DNA from: FLUQ01 sp031550605
Lineage (GTDB): Bacteria; Desulfobacterota; Desulfovibrionia; Desulfovibrionales; Desulfovibrionaceae
Length of the DNA stretch: 14,898 bases
Direction: 5' to 3'
NCBI GenBank assembly: GCA_031550605.1
Contig: JAVBOK010000094.1
Coordinates: 1-14,898, forward strand
The notes under the pieces are model-generated. The model was not told the origin of the DNA, ran no database searches, and saw only the letters and a list, made by a program, of their open reading frames with translations. This document shows, piece after piece, positions 6,910-14,698 of this stretch; positions within the stretch are counted from its first letter, which is position 1, and every line of letters begins with the position of its first letter. Both the position numbers and the translations under genes were made by a program.

Positions 6910-6936
6910 TATAGTTTTTTTACCTTATGCCGAAAC
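6910..6936 (+). promoter_or_regulatory. candidate sigma-28 (FliA-type) promoter for the chemoreceptor gene
   Basis: TATAGTTT (6910-6917) and GCCGAAAC (6929-6936) are separated by exactly 11 bases. Against the enterobacterial FliA consensus TAAAGTTT-N11-GCCGATAA this matches 13 of 16 positions with ideal spacing. Sigma-28 commonly drives chemotaxis receptor genes, and the next gene is a chemoreceptor. Transcription would start near 6943, giving a leader of about 105 bases. The consensus is from other bacteria, so this is a strong but untested prediction. Confidence 0.6.
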
Positions 6937-6957
6937 TTACGGTGAAAATATTTTTTG

Positions 6958-6972
6958 ATATAGTAACTATAT
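6958..6972. promoter_or_regulatory. 15-bp palindrome in the chemoreceptor leader
   Basis: ATATAGT-A-ACTATAT is a perfect 7+7 inverted repeat with a one-base centre. It lies between the sigma-28-like promoter and the extended -10 element. It may be an operator. AT-rich background raises the chance of a random palindrome. Confidence 0.3.
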
Positions 6973-6997
6973 GTAAAAATGTATGCTATATAAATAA

Positions 6998-7006
6998 TGG
7001 TATAAT
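6998..7006 (+). promoter_or_regulatory. extended -10 promoter element before the chemoreceptor gene
   Basis: TGGTATAAT contains a perfect -10 hexamer (7001-7006) preceded by the TGn extension that can replace a -35 box. No good -35 hexamer is found at the usual distance. Start of transcription would be near 7013, leaving a leader of about 35 bases before ATG 7048. It may act as a second, housekeeping promoter. Confidence 0.45.
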
Positions 7007-7047
7007 CGTTTTTGTTTAACCTGCATCAACCGTTGTCGGGGGTGGCT

Positions 7048-9462
7048 ATGACAACCAAATACAAGATCATTTGCGGTTTTTTGTTCATGGTTTTTTTGCA
7101 GGGAGGATTGGCTGCCTTCAGCTATTCACGGTTGCAGGAAGCCTCGGAAGGGTTTGGCGGATACCGGGCCAGGGCCCGCACCGCGGTCAACGCCAACGCC
7201 GCGGATGCCCTGATGCGTGAGGCCAAGGACAAGATGAGCGATTTCGTTCTGACCCTGGATCCCGCTCTGGGTGATCTCGCGCGGAAAGATCTGGAAAGAA
7301 GTATCAAATACGTGGAAGAGACCGGCAAGGTCGCGGTAACGGGTGAAGAACGGAAAAAGCTGGATGAGCAGGCGGTTCATCTCAGAAAAATGATCGATCT
7401 GACCCGGACGGTGCAGGACAGGCTGCTGCAGGTCAGCAACGACGTGAATGAAAAAATCGTGCCCGCGGCGAACACCATCAACGACGCCCTGACGACCATC
7501 AACAAGGTGGCCAGAGAGGTGAACAACAGCAAGGTGCTGGAACTGGTGGACGATGCCTACAGCATTTACGCCGATCTGCGCGTTGCCGTGCGCATGTACA
7601 CCGCAAGCTATCAGACCGCGAACGCGGACAAGGCGTCAGCGCTGTTCAAAGATTTCGGGACCATCTTGAAAAAGCTGGATGAAGCCATCGTCCGCGAAGA
7701 AACGCGCCGGGCGCATCGCACGCTGCTGCAGGGGTACGAAAAGTACGGTACGGTCTTTACGGCCATGGATGCTTCCATCAGGCACAGCCTGCTGGCAAGA
7801 AAGCAGCTGGCCGATACCGGCGCGGGCCTTGCGGCTTTTTTTGACGCCTACACCGCGAACGCGCAAAAAGACATGGACGGATTGGGCGCCGCCACCCGCG
7901 AAAGCAACGACAACGCGCAGCGGCTCTTGCTGATGACCAGCGCCGGCGGGGTGATGCTCGGCCTGCTTTTCGCCGTCTGGATCATCGTGGGCGTGGTGCG
8001 GGTGCTGACCCGGGTCTCCGTGTTTTCCGGGGAAATCAGCCGGGGCAATTTCGATGCGCAGCTTCATGTCCGCGAGGGCGGGGAAATCGGGGCCATGGTC
8101 AGGGCCATCATGGCCATTCCCGCCACGCTCAGCGAGATGGCCGCGGAATACAGGCGGCTGGAACAGCGGGTGGAAGAAGGCTATCTGAATGTCCAGGGCG
8201 ATGCCGGCAAGTTTTCCGGCGGTTTTGCCGGCCTTATCGAAGGCACCAACCGCATTCTCGGCCGCATGAGCCTTATCTTCAACAACATTCCTTCGCCCAT
8301 GGTCATGCTGAACAAGGACCTGAAGGCCAGCTTCCTGAACAGAACGGCCCAGGACCTGGCCGGGACGGATTACGCCGGCAAGACCTGCGGCGAAATGTTC
8401 TGCCGCGAGGACTACGGCACGGCTGCCTGCGGCCTGATGCGCGCCGTGCAGACCAACGCCGTCAGCGGCGGCGAGACCGTGGCCCGTCCCAGGGGCAAAC
8501 GTCTGGATATCCGCTACACGGCCATTCCCATGGCCGACAGTCAGGGCAGGATGTCCTCCGTGCTCCAGTTCATCGTCGACCTCACCCGGATCAAGGATGC
8601 CGAGCGCAAGATACTGGAGGTCGCGGCCCAGGCCCAGGAAAGCGCGGACAGGGTGGCGGCGGCTTCTGAAGAACTTTCAGCCCAGGTGGAACAGGTCAGC
8701 CGGGGCGCGGACATGGAACGCTCGCGCGTGGAAGCCACGGCCGCGGCCATGAACGAAATGAACGCCACGGTGCTTGAAGTGGCCAAAAACGCGGGGCACG
8801 CTTCGGAACAGAGTGACGAAACCCGCAAAAAGGCGGAAAACGGCGCGGAGCTGATGAGCAGGATGGTCAGATCCATCAACAACGTCAACACGGTGGCTCT
8901 GGGCCTGCAGGAGAACATGACCGAACTGGGCCGCCAGGCCGAAAGCATCGGCAATGTGATGAACGTGATTTCCGACATCGCGGATCAGACCAACCTGCTG
9001 GCCCTGAACGCGGCCATTGAGGCGGCCAGGGCCGGCGAGGCCGGGCGCGGGTTCGCCGTGGTCGCCGACGAGGTGCGCAAGCTGGCGGAAAAAACCATGA
9101 GCGCCACCACGGAAGTGGGCGCCAACATCCAGGCCATCCAGCATTCCACGCGGAACAACATCAACGAAGTGGGCAGCGCGGTCAAAAATATCAGCGAGGC
9201 CACGGAACTGGCCAACAGTTCCGGCCATGCGCTGCATGAAATAGTGACCCTGGCGGGGGCCAGCTCTTCCGTGGTCGCGTCCATCGCCACGGCGGCCGAA
9301 GAGCAGAGCGCCACATCGGACGAAATCAACAAATCCCTGGAAGAGGTCAGCCGCATCGTGGCGGAAACCGCCGACGGCATGGTTCAGGCCTCGTCCGCCG
9401 TGCAGGATCTGTCGCAGACCGCCCAGCATCTGAAAGCCATCATGGAGCGCCTGCGCCAATAG
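7048..9462 (+). CDS. methyl-accepting chemotaxis protein with helical periplasmic domain, HAMP and PAS
   Basis: 804 residues. A membrane helix at about 6-25 is followed by about 265 periplasmic residues that look entirely helical, a size and type compatible with the HBM or long four-helix sensor families. The second membrane helix is at about 293-314, then HAMP (about 315-367), a HAMP-like linker, a PAS domain (about 405-520), and the signalling domain (about 520-804) with the conserved hairpin tip around DQTNLLALNAAIEAARAGEAGRGFA. The C-terminus ends in RLRQ with no CheR/CheB tether pentapeptide. The PAS domain carries three close cysteines, C447, C452 and C461, in a C-X4-C-X8-C pattern that could bind a metal or cofactor or form a redox switch. 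ATG 7048 is chosen because the hydrophobic helix follows at once; its ribosome site is only G-rich (GGGGG near 7038). It lies just after the TRAP operon and may sense the same substrate (inference). Confidence 0.92.
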   Translation: MTTKYKIICGFLFMVFLQGGLAAFSYSRLQEASEGFGGYRARARTAVNANAADALMREAKDKMSDFVLTLDPALGDLARKDLERSIKYVEETGKVAVTGEERKKLDEQAVHLRKMIDLTRTVQDRLLQVSNDVNEKIVPAANTINDALTTINKVAREVNNSKVLELVDDAYSIYADLRVAVRMYTASYQTANADKASALFKDFGTILKKLDEAIVREETRRAHRTLLQGYEKYGTVFTAMDASIRHSLLARKQLADTGAGLAAFFDAYTANAQKDMDGLGAATRESNDNAQRLLLMTSAGGVMLGLLFAVWIIVGVVRVLTRVSVFSGEISRGNFDAQLHVREGGEIGAMVRAIMAIPATLSEMAAEYRRLEQRVEEGYLNVQGDAGKFSGGFAGLIEGTNRILGRMSLIFNNIPSPMVMLNKDLKASFLNRTAQDLAGTDYAGKTCGEMFCREDYGTAACGLMRAVQTNAVSGGETVARPRGKRLDIRYTAIPMADSQGRMSSVLQFIVDLTRIKDAERKILEVAAQAQESADRVAAASEELSAQVEQVSRGADMERSRVEATAAAMNEMNATVLEVAKNAGHASEQSDETRKKAENGAELMSRMVRSINNVNTVALGLQENMTELGRQAESIGNVMNVISDIADQTNLLALNAAIEAARAGEAGRGFAVVADEVRKLAEKTMSATTEVGANIQAIQHSTRNNINEVGSAVKNISEATELANSSGHALHEIVTLAGASSSVVASIATAAEEQSATSDEINKSLEEVSRIVAETADGMVQASSAVQDLSQTAQHLKAIMERLRQ

Positions 9463-9487
9463 ACGGCAGGCCGTCCCCCTGCGCCCG

Positions 9488-9530
9488 CCGGGCGGGAGCC
9501 TTGTCCGGAAGGCTTCCGCCCGGTTTTTTT
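9488..9530 (+). terminator. rho-independent terminator of the chemoreceptor gene
   Basis: A 13-base stem, CCGGGCGGGAGCC (9488-9500) with GGCTTCCGCCCGG (9511-9523), has one G-T wobble and a 10-base loop. Seven T residues follow (9524-9530). It lies 26 bases after the stop codon and isolates the chemoreceptor from the ABC ATPase gene. Confidence 0.92.
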
Positions 9531-9542
9531 CCCGCCGGGTCC

Positions 9543-9566
9543 GCAGCCGGGGCTGCTTTTCCCCGG
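9543..9566 (+). other. two mutually exclusive hairpins upstream of the ABC ATPase gene
   Basis: GCAGCC (9543-9548) can pair with GGCTGC (9551-9556), followed by four T residues. Alternatively CCGGGG (9547-9552) can pair with CCCCGG (9561-9566). The two cannot form together, which is an attenuator-like arrangement. In such GC-rich sequence this may be chance. Confidence 0.2.
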
Positions 9567-9612
9567 CCCGCCCGTCTGGACGTTCGCCCGCGCTTGCGCT
9601 ACAGGGTATCGG

Positions 9613-10617
<1,005 letters not shown>

Positions 10618-10657
10618 AAAGAAGAAAGAAGGCTGTTGCCGGCGTCGCCGCCGACAG

Positions 10658-10691
10658 AAAAATGCCGGGCTGCGCACAGCCCGGCATTTTT
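10658..10691. terminator. bidirectional terminator between dppD and the ferredoxin gene
   Basis: AAAAATGCCGGGCTG (10658-10672) and CAGCCCGGCATTTTT (10677-10691) form a perfect 15-base stem with a 4-base loop, flanked by A and T runs on the two strands. It sits between the convergent ends of dppD (10617, plus strand) and the ferredoxin gene (10712, minus strand), so it can terminate both. Confidence 0.95.
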
Positions 10692-10711
10692 TCCACGCGG
10701 ATCCCGGCTGC

Positions 10712-10900
10712 TTATACTTCTTCCACGGTGATGGCGTTGGAAGGGCACACTTCCACACAGGAGTCACAGCCAAGGCAGTCTTCGGCGTTCACGGGAGCGG
10801 CTTTGCCCCCCTGCATTTCATACACTTCAACAGGGCAGACGTCGACGCATTCGGCGTCGCCCGTGCATTTGTCCGCGTCAACAATAACGTTCCAGCCCAT
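10712..10900 (-). CDS. two-cluster ferredoxin with Asp in cluster I (D. africanus Fd III-like)
   Basis: A 62-residue soluble electron carrier with two iron-sulfur cluster motifs. Cluster II is canonical: C42-x2-C45-x2-C48-x3-C52-P. In cluster I the order is C12-x2-D15-x2-C18-x3-C22-P, with aspartate replacing the second cysteine. This is the pattern of Desulfovibrio africanus ferredoxin III (Asp14 without the initiator Met) and of the Pyrococcus furiosus protein, in which cluster I converts between [3Fe-4S] and [4Fe-4S] forms. The overall sequence (VIVDADKC, DVCPVEVYE, DCLGCDSC) is strongly Desulfovibrio-like. On the minus strand GGAGGA precedes ATG 10900 by about 5 bases. It is a single-gene unit, convergent with dppD and ending at the shared terminator. 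Partners in the cell (pyruvate:ferredoxin oxidoreductase, hydrogenase and others) are not encoded in the window. Confidence 0.95.
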   Translation of the reverse strand: MGWNVIVDADKCTGDAECVDVCPVEVYEMQGGKAAPVNAEDCLGCDSCVEVCPSNAITVEEV

Positions 10901-11233
10901 GATTTCCTCCAGGGTTTGGTTTCGCGTGGGCAGTGCAAAGTTAATATCCTGATTCTATTACAAGAATATAAAACCAGACACCCAGCGTTCATTTGAGCAG
11001 ATAGCCGGGGAAGAGGGCCCTGTCAACCCTTGTATGGCTCTCCGCGTTTTTTGCCCGCGCCGGCGCGGATGATGCGCGGTCCCGGCGCGGCGGCGCCTTC
11101 CCCGCCGGGCATCCCGGCAGGCGGCTTTTCTTCGGGCATTGCGCCGTTCGGACGGAAAACAGCGCGACTTTTCCCGGGAAAGGGAAGCATTCGCCCTTGC
11201 AAGCGGGGGGACAGCCGCAGTATATACGCGACT
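10901..11233. promoter_or_regulatory. divergent spacer with AT-rich ferredoxin upstream region and a 12-bp palindrome
   Basis: This 333-base stretch separates the divergent ferredoxin (minus) and DppF-like (plus) genes and should hold both promoters. The part nearest the ferredoxin (about 10940-10975) is AT-rich and is the likely minus-strand promoter region, although I find no well-spaced -35/-10 pair. TTTCCCGGGAAA (11170-11181) is a perfect 12-base palindrome about 52 bases before the DppF-like start. A plus-strand reading frame open from 11030 gives low-complexity, Pro/Gly/Ala/Arg-rich residues and is not considered coding. Confidence 0.4.
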
Positions 11234-12064
11234 ATGCACGCAACGGATGAAACGCCCTTTTTCGCCTTTCGCCATGTCAGCCGCTCCTTTGCCCAGGGCG
11301 GCAACCTGTTCGGCGCTCCGCGCGTCGTGCGGGCGGTGCGGGATGTGACGCTGCACGTGCGCAAGGGCGAAACGCTGGGCCTGGTCGGGGAATCGGGCTG
11401 CGGCAAATCAACCCTGGCCCGCATGGCCGTGCGCCTGCTGGCCCCCGATTCCGGCGACATTCTGCTGGAAGGGCGGTCCGTGCTCGCCGCCGATCCGGCC
11501 TTCCGGAAAACGCTGCCGGGGCGGGTGCAGATGGTGTTTCAGGATCCGTTTTCCTCGCTCAACCCGCGCATGACGGTGGGCACCGCGGTGGGCGAAGCCC
11601 TGGCCTGCGCCGGGATGCCCGCTGCCGAACGGCGGGAGCGCGTTGCGGAAATGTTCGGCCTGGTGGGGCTGGCCCCCGACCAGATGAACCGCTATCCCCA
11701 TGAATTTTCCGGCGGGCAGCGCCAGCGCGTGGCCATTGCCCGGGCCCTGGTCACCCGCCCCGGTTTCGTGGTCTGCGACGAACCGGTTTCTTCTCTGGAC
11801 GCATCCGTGCAGGCCCAGGTGCTGACCCTGCTCAAGGACCTGCAGGACGCCTTTTCCCTGACCTACCTTTTCATTTCGCACGACCTGGCGGTGATCAGCC
11901 ACATGAGCGACCGCGTGGCGGTCATGCGGGAAGGGGAAGTGGTGGAGGAAGCGGACGCGGCGGCCTTGTTCGCTTCCCCCCGGCACCCGTACACCCGCAG
12001 CCTGCTTGACGCCGTGCCCGCCAGGGACGCGCGGGCGGGCGCCGGCCGGTTCGCGGTATCGTGA
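11234..12064 (+). CDS. dppF: dipeptide/oligopeptide ABC transporter ATPase (DppF/OppF type)
   Basis: 276 residues with all ABC ATPase motifs: Walker A GESGCGKS (52-59), Q-loop FQDPFSSLNPRM, signature FSGGQRQRVAIARAL, Walker B FVVCDEPVSSLD and H-loop SHDLAVISH. The N-terminal region FAQGGNLFGAPRVVRAVRDV is typical of OppF/DppF, where the long insert precedes Walker A. It ends at ASPRHPYTRSLLDAVPA plus a short tail and lacks the cysteine-bearing C-terminal extension seen in the DppD partner at 9613, so it is somewhat short for the family (about 320). ATG 11234 is chosen by homology; no good ribosome binding site is visible. It should form the ATPase heterodimer with the DppD-like protein, but a divergently oriented ferredoxin gene lies between the two. 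The methyltransferase gene follows 7 bases after the stop and is probably co-transcribed. Confidence 0.86.
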   Translation: MHATDETPFFAFRHVSRSFAQGGNLFGAPRVVRAVRDVTLHVRKGETLGLVGESGCGKSTLARMAVRLLAPDSGDILLEGRSVLAADPAFRKTLPGRVQMVFQDPFSSLNPRMTVGTAVGEALACAGMPAAERRERVAEMFGLVGLAPDQMNRYPHEFSGGQRQRVAIARALVTRPGFVVCDEPVSSLDASVQAQVLTLLKDLQDAFSLTYLFISHDLAVISHMSDRVAVMREGEVVEEADAAALFASPRHPYTRSLLDAVPARDARAGAGRFAVS

Positions 12065-12071
12065 AAAAACC

Positions 12072-12746
12072 ATGGCCCCCCACCTTGACGATCTTCTTGG
12101 CCTTTCACGGCGCGCGCTGTGTTCCGCCCTTTCTTCCGGGGAAGCGGGCGCGCCCTTGCTGGCCGTGGACGCCACGGCGGGCAACGGGCATGACACGCTG
12201 TTTCTGGCCCGGCTTGTGGGCGCGCGCGGCAGGGTCTGGGCCTTTGACGTGCAGCAGGCGGCCCTTGCCGCCGCCCGCGAACGGGTGCTCCACGCCGGCG
12301 GGGACGCCCTGGCGGAACGGGTGACCTTTGTCCGCCAGGGGCACGAGAATCTGGCCCGCGTGCTGCCGGAAAGCGCGCGCGGCGGCATCCGGGGGGCCCT
12401 GTTCAACCTGGGCTTTCTGCCCGGCAGCGACAAGCGCGTGACCACGTCCGCGGCCACCAGCGTGCGGGCTTTGGCGGATCTTGCGGAGTGCATGGCCCCC
12501 GGCGGGGTGGTCAGCGTGCATTGCTACGCCGGCCACGCGGGCGGACGGGAGGAAACGGACGCCGTGACCGCTTTTTGTTCCGCGCTGCCCTGGCCGCGGT
12601 GGCGGGCGGGCCGGTATGAAATGGCCAACAGGACCCGCAACCGGGAGGTTCTGTTCTTGCTGGAAAAAGCGGCCGGCTCCGCCGGAATGCGGCAAAAAAG
12701 AATGGACAGCGGGAATTGTTGCGGGTTCGGGCAAGAGACGATATGA
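12072..12746 (+). CDS. mnmM: class I SAM-dependent methyltransferase, YtqB/MnmM family
   Basis: 224 residues. The SAM-binding motif DATAGNG is at 33-39, with the ribose-binding acidic residue D59 in WAFDVQ. Family-specific segments FNLGFLPGSDK (111-121) and HCYAGHAGGREE (150-161) match the YtqB group, shown in other bacteria to be MnmM, which methylates 5-aminomethyl-2-thiouridine at tRNA position 34 to give mnm5s2U where the MnmC methylase domain is absent. The family was formerly labelled rRNA methylase. The start is ATG 12072, 7 bases after the DppF-like stop, without a clear ribosome binding site, which suggests translational coupling. The last 25 or so residues (after LFLLEKAA) appear to be a lineage-specific tail. 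Function in this organism is inferred from family membership. Confidence 0.8.
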   Translation: MAPHLDDLLGLSRRALCSALSSGEAGAPLLAVDATAGNGHDTLFLARLVGARGRVWAFDVQQAALAAARERVLHAGGDALAERVTFVRQGHENLARVLPESARGGIRGALFNLGFLPGSDKRVTTSAATSVRALADLAECMAPGGVVSVHCYAGHAGGREETDAVTAFCSALPWPRWRAGRYEMANRTRNREVLFLLEKAAGSAGMRQKRMDSGNCCGFGQETI

Positions 12747-12786
12747 TTGACCGGATTATGCCATAGTGCAAAGGGAAGGAGACTGT

Positions 12787-14457
12787 ATGAAATTTTCCGT
12801 GCGGGCCGTGACATTGGCCCTGATTCTGGTGTTCGCCAACGTTCCGGCGGCCCTTGCCGCGGCCAAAACGTTCACCGTGCTGCCGTTCGCCGTGAACGGT
12901 CCCGCTTCCTACAAATATCTGGAACAGTCCATCCCGCAGATGTTCACTTCCCGTCTGTTCTGGGCGGGGCAGTTTGAACCCAAGGCGCAAAGCGACGCGG
13001 TGAAAAAAGGGCCGGCGCCCGCGGACGAAGCCGCGGCCGAAAAGGCCCGCGCGGCCGTCGGGGCGGATTACGTGATCTGGGGCAGCGTGACCGTGGTGGG
13101 CGAAAACTGCAGCCTGGACGTGCGGGTGCGCGACAAGGCCGGAAAATCCTGGCCCCATGCGCGCGAAACCACCGTGCCCCAGCTGATAGCGACGCTGAAG
13201 CAGGTTTCGGGGGCCATCAACGACGAAGTGTTCAAGCGGCCGCGCCAGGGTTCCGAAGCCCGGGCTCAGGCGGCGCGGCAAAGCGTCAACCAGATGAACC
13301 CCGGCCTGGTGCGCAACCAGAATACCCCCTCCGAAGTGTACATGAACCCGCAGTTCCGCTATTCCGGCCAGAATCCGGATGACAGCCGCCTGCGGTCCCA
13401 GATTCTGCCTTTTGCCACGCTGGGCATGGAGGTCTGCGACGCCGACGGCGACGGCAGAAACGAAGTGTTCCTGATTTCGGACAACAAGGTGCTGGCGTAC
13501 CGCTACGAGACCGACCGCCTGGTGCCCCTGGGCCAGTTCGACCTGCCCGTGAGCCAGTATGGCCTGAGCATCCGGTCCATCGACCTGAACAGAACCGGCC
13601 GGCCCATGCTGGTGCTCAACTCCAAGGCGGAAGAGGAAGATCCCTATTGCCGCCTTCTTTCCTTCGACGGCAAGCGCTTCAAGGAAGAATTCCGGGCCAT
13701 GGGACTGTATGCCAACGTGGTGTCCCTGCCGCCGCTGTACAAGCCGCAGCTCGTCGTGCAGCGCACCAACCCCCCCAAGCTGTTCCTGCCCGGCGTGTAC
13801 GACGCCGTGCTGCGGGGCGGCAAGATCAGCATGGGCGCCAAGGTCGCCAATCTGCCCGAGGGCTGCAACCTCTTCAACTTTTCCTATATTCCCGCCGGCC
13901 GGGGCAAGGGCGACGCCGAAAAAGTCCTGATGCTGACGGATGACGAGCATTTGCGGCTGTTTTCGGAAAAAGGCGCGCGCCTTGCCCAGACGGACGAAGT
14001 CTATTCCGGATCCCTGCAGGGCATCTACGTGGACGCGGGCATGCCGGGCATGGGCAAGGAACACGTGACCCGCGGCCAGACCTACTACATGCCCATGCGC
14101 ATGCTGGTGGTTGACCTGGACAGGGACGGCAACCATGAAATCATCGTCAACCGGCCCATCACCACGGCGGGGGGCATGTTTTCCGGGTACCGGGCCTTTC
14201 CGCAGTCGGAAATCCACGCCTTGCAATGGGACGGGGTCGGCCTCGGGCTGGTCTGGAAAACACGGCGCATCAAGGGCGGCACGGCGGATTACACCATCGC
14301 CGACCTGAACAACGACGGCATCCCCGACCTGGTGGTCTGCGTGAACACCCATCCCGGCGCCCTGGGCGCTTCCGCGCGCAAAACCATCATCGTGGCCTAC
14401 CCGCTGGATCTTTCCCAGACGGACCCCAGAACCCTGCCTTCGACAACGGACCAATAA
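12787..14457 (+). CDS. secreted FG-GAP/VCBS-repeat protein
   Basis: 556 residues. A Sec signal peptide (1-24, ending AALA before AAK) shows export to the periplasm or beyond; there is no lipobox cysteine. Residues about 26-150 begin with a VLPFAVNG strand and contain GADYVIWGSV, which resembles the FlgO/TolB-N/CsgG-like fold found in envelope proteins. From about 200 onward are three clear calcium-binding-type loops of FG-GAP/VCBS repeats: DADGDGRNEV (218-227), DLDRDGNHEI (443-452) and DLNNDGIPDL (506-515), which suggests a beta-propeller. AAGGAG (12776-12781) lies 5 bases before ATG 12787. A perfect hairpin follows the stop. Specific function unknown: an envelope or surface role with Ca2+-stabilised repeats is the most that sequence supports. 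Confidence 0.82.
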   Translation: MKFSVRAVTLALILVFANVPAALAAAKTFTVLPFAVNGPASYKYLEQSIPQMFTSRLFWAGQFEPKAQSDAVKKGPAPADEAAAEKARAAVGADYVIWGSVTVVGENCSLDVRVRDKAGKSWPHARETTVPQLIATLKQVSGAINDEVFKRPRQGSEARAQAARQSVNQMNPGLVRNQNTPSEVYMNPQFRYSGQNPDDSRLRSQILPFATLGMEVCDADGDGRNEVFLISDNKVLAYRYETDRLVPLGQFDLPVSQYGLSIRSIDLNRTGRPMLVLNSKAEEEDPYCRLLSFDGKRFKEEFRAMGLYANVVSLPPLYKPQLVVQRTNPPKLFLPGVYDAVLRGGKISMGAKVANLPEGCNLFNFSYIPAGRGKGDAEKVLMLTDDEHLRLFSEKGARLAQTDEVYSGSLQGIYVDAGMPGMGKEHVTRGQTYYMPMRMLVVDLDRDGNHEIIVNRPITTAGGMFSGYRAFPQSEIHALQWDGVGLGLVWKTRRIKGGTADYTIADLNNDGIPDLVVCVNTHPGALGASARKTIIVAYPLDLSQTDPRTLPSTTDQ

Positions 14458-14463
14458 GGACCG

Positions 14464-14496
14464 TCCGGGGGAAAGCCCAAAGGGCTTTCCCCCGGA
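14464..14496 (+). terminator. strong hairpin after the VCBS gene
   Basis: TCCGGGGGAAAGCCC (14464-14478) and GGGCTTTCCCCCGGA (14482-14496) form a perfect 15-base stem with an AAA loop, 7 bases after the stop codon. Only two T residues follow, so termination may be incomplete or rho-assisted. The roughly 200 bases from here to the next gene are GC-rich, and I see no gene in them. Confidence 0.7.
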
Positions 14497-14698
14497 TTGG
14501 CGGCACCTCCCGCAAGTCCGGGGTTTGTCCCGGCCCGCCCGCTCCGGCGCTTTCCGGCGGCACCGGATGCCGCCCGCGCCTGCGGGGCGGGCCGTTGCCG
14601 TTGCGAACGCGGCGGCGCCGCGCCGTGACGCTGCCGCGCCGCCCGCGGATCGGGCCTGATCGCGGCGCTTCCCCGCCCCAATTTTCATGGATTGCCTC

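Noticed and set aside
7012..7047. TTG start for the chemoreceptor 12 codons upstream
   Set aside because: It abuts the extended -10 element and would leave no leader. ATG 7048 directly precedes the membrane helix.
11030..11233. 68-codon N-terminal extension of the DppF-like ATPase
   Set aside because: The translation is Pro/Gly/Ala/Arg-rich with no similarity to ATPase N-termini. The family start is at 11234.
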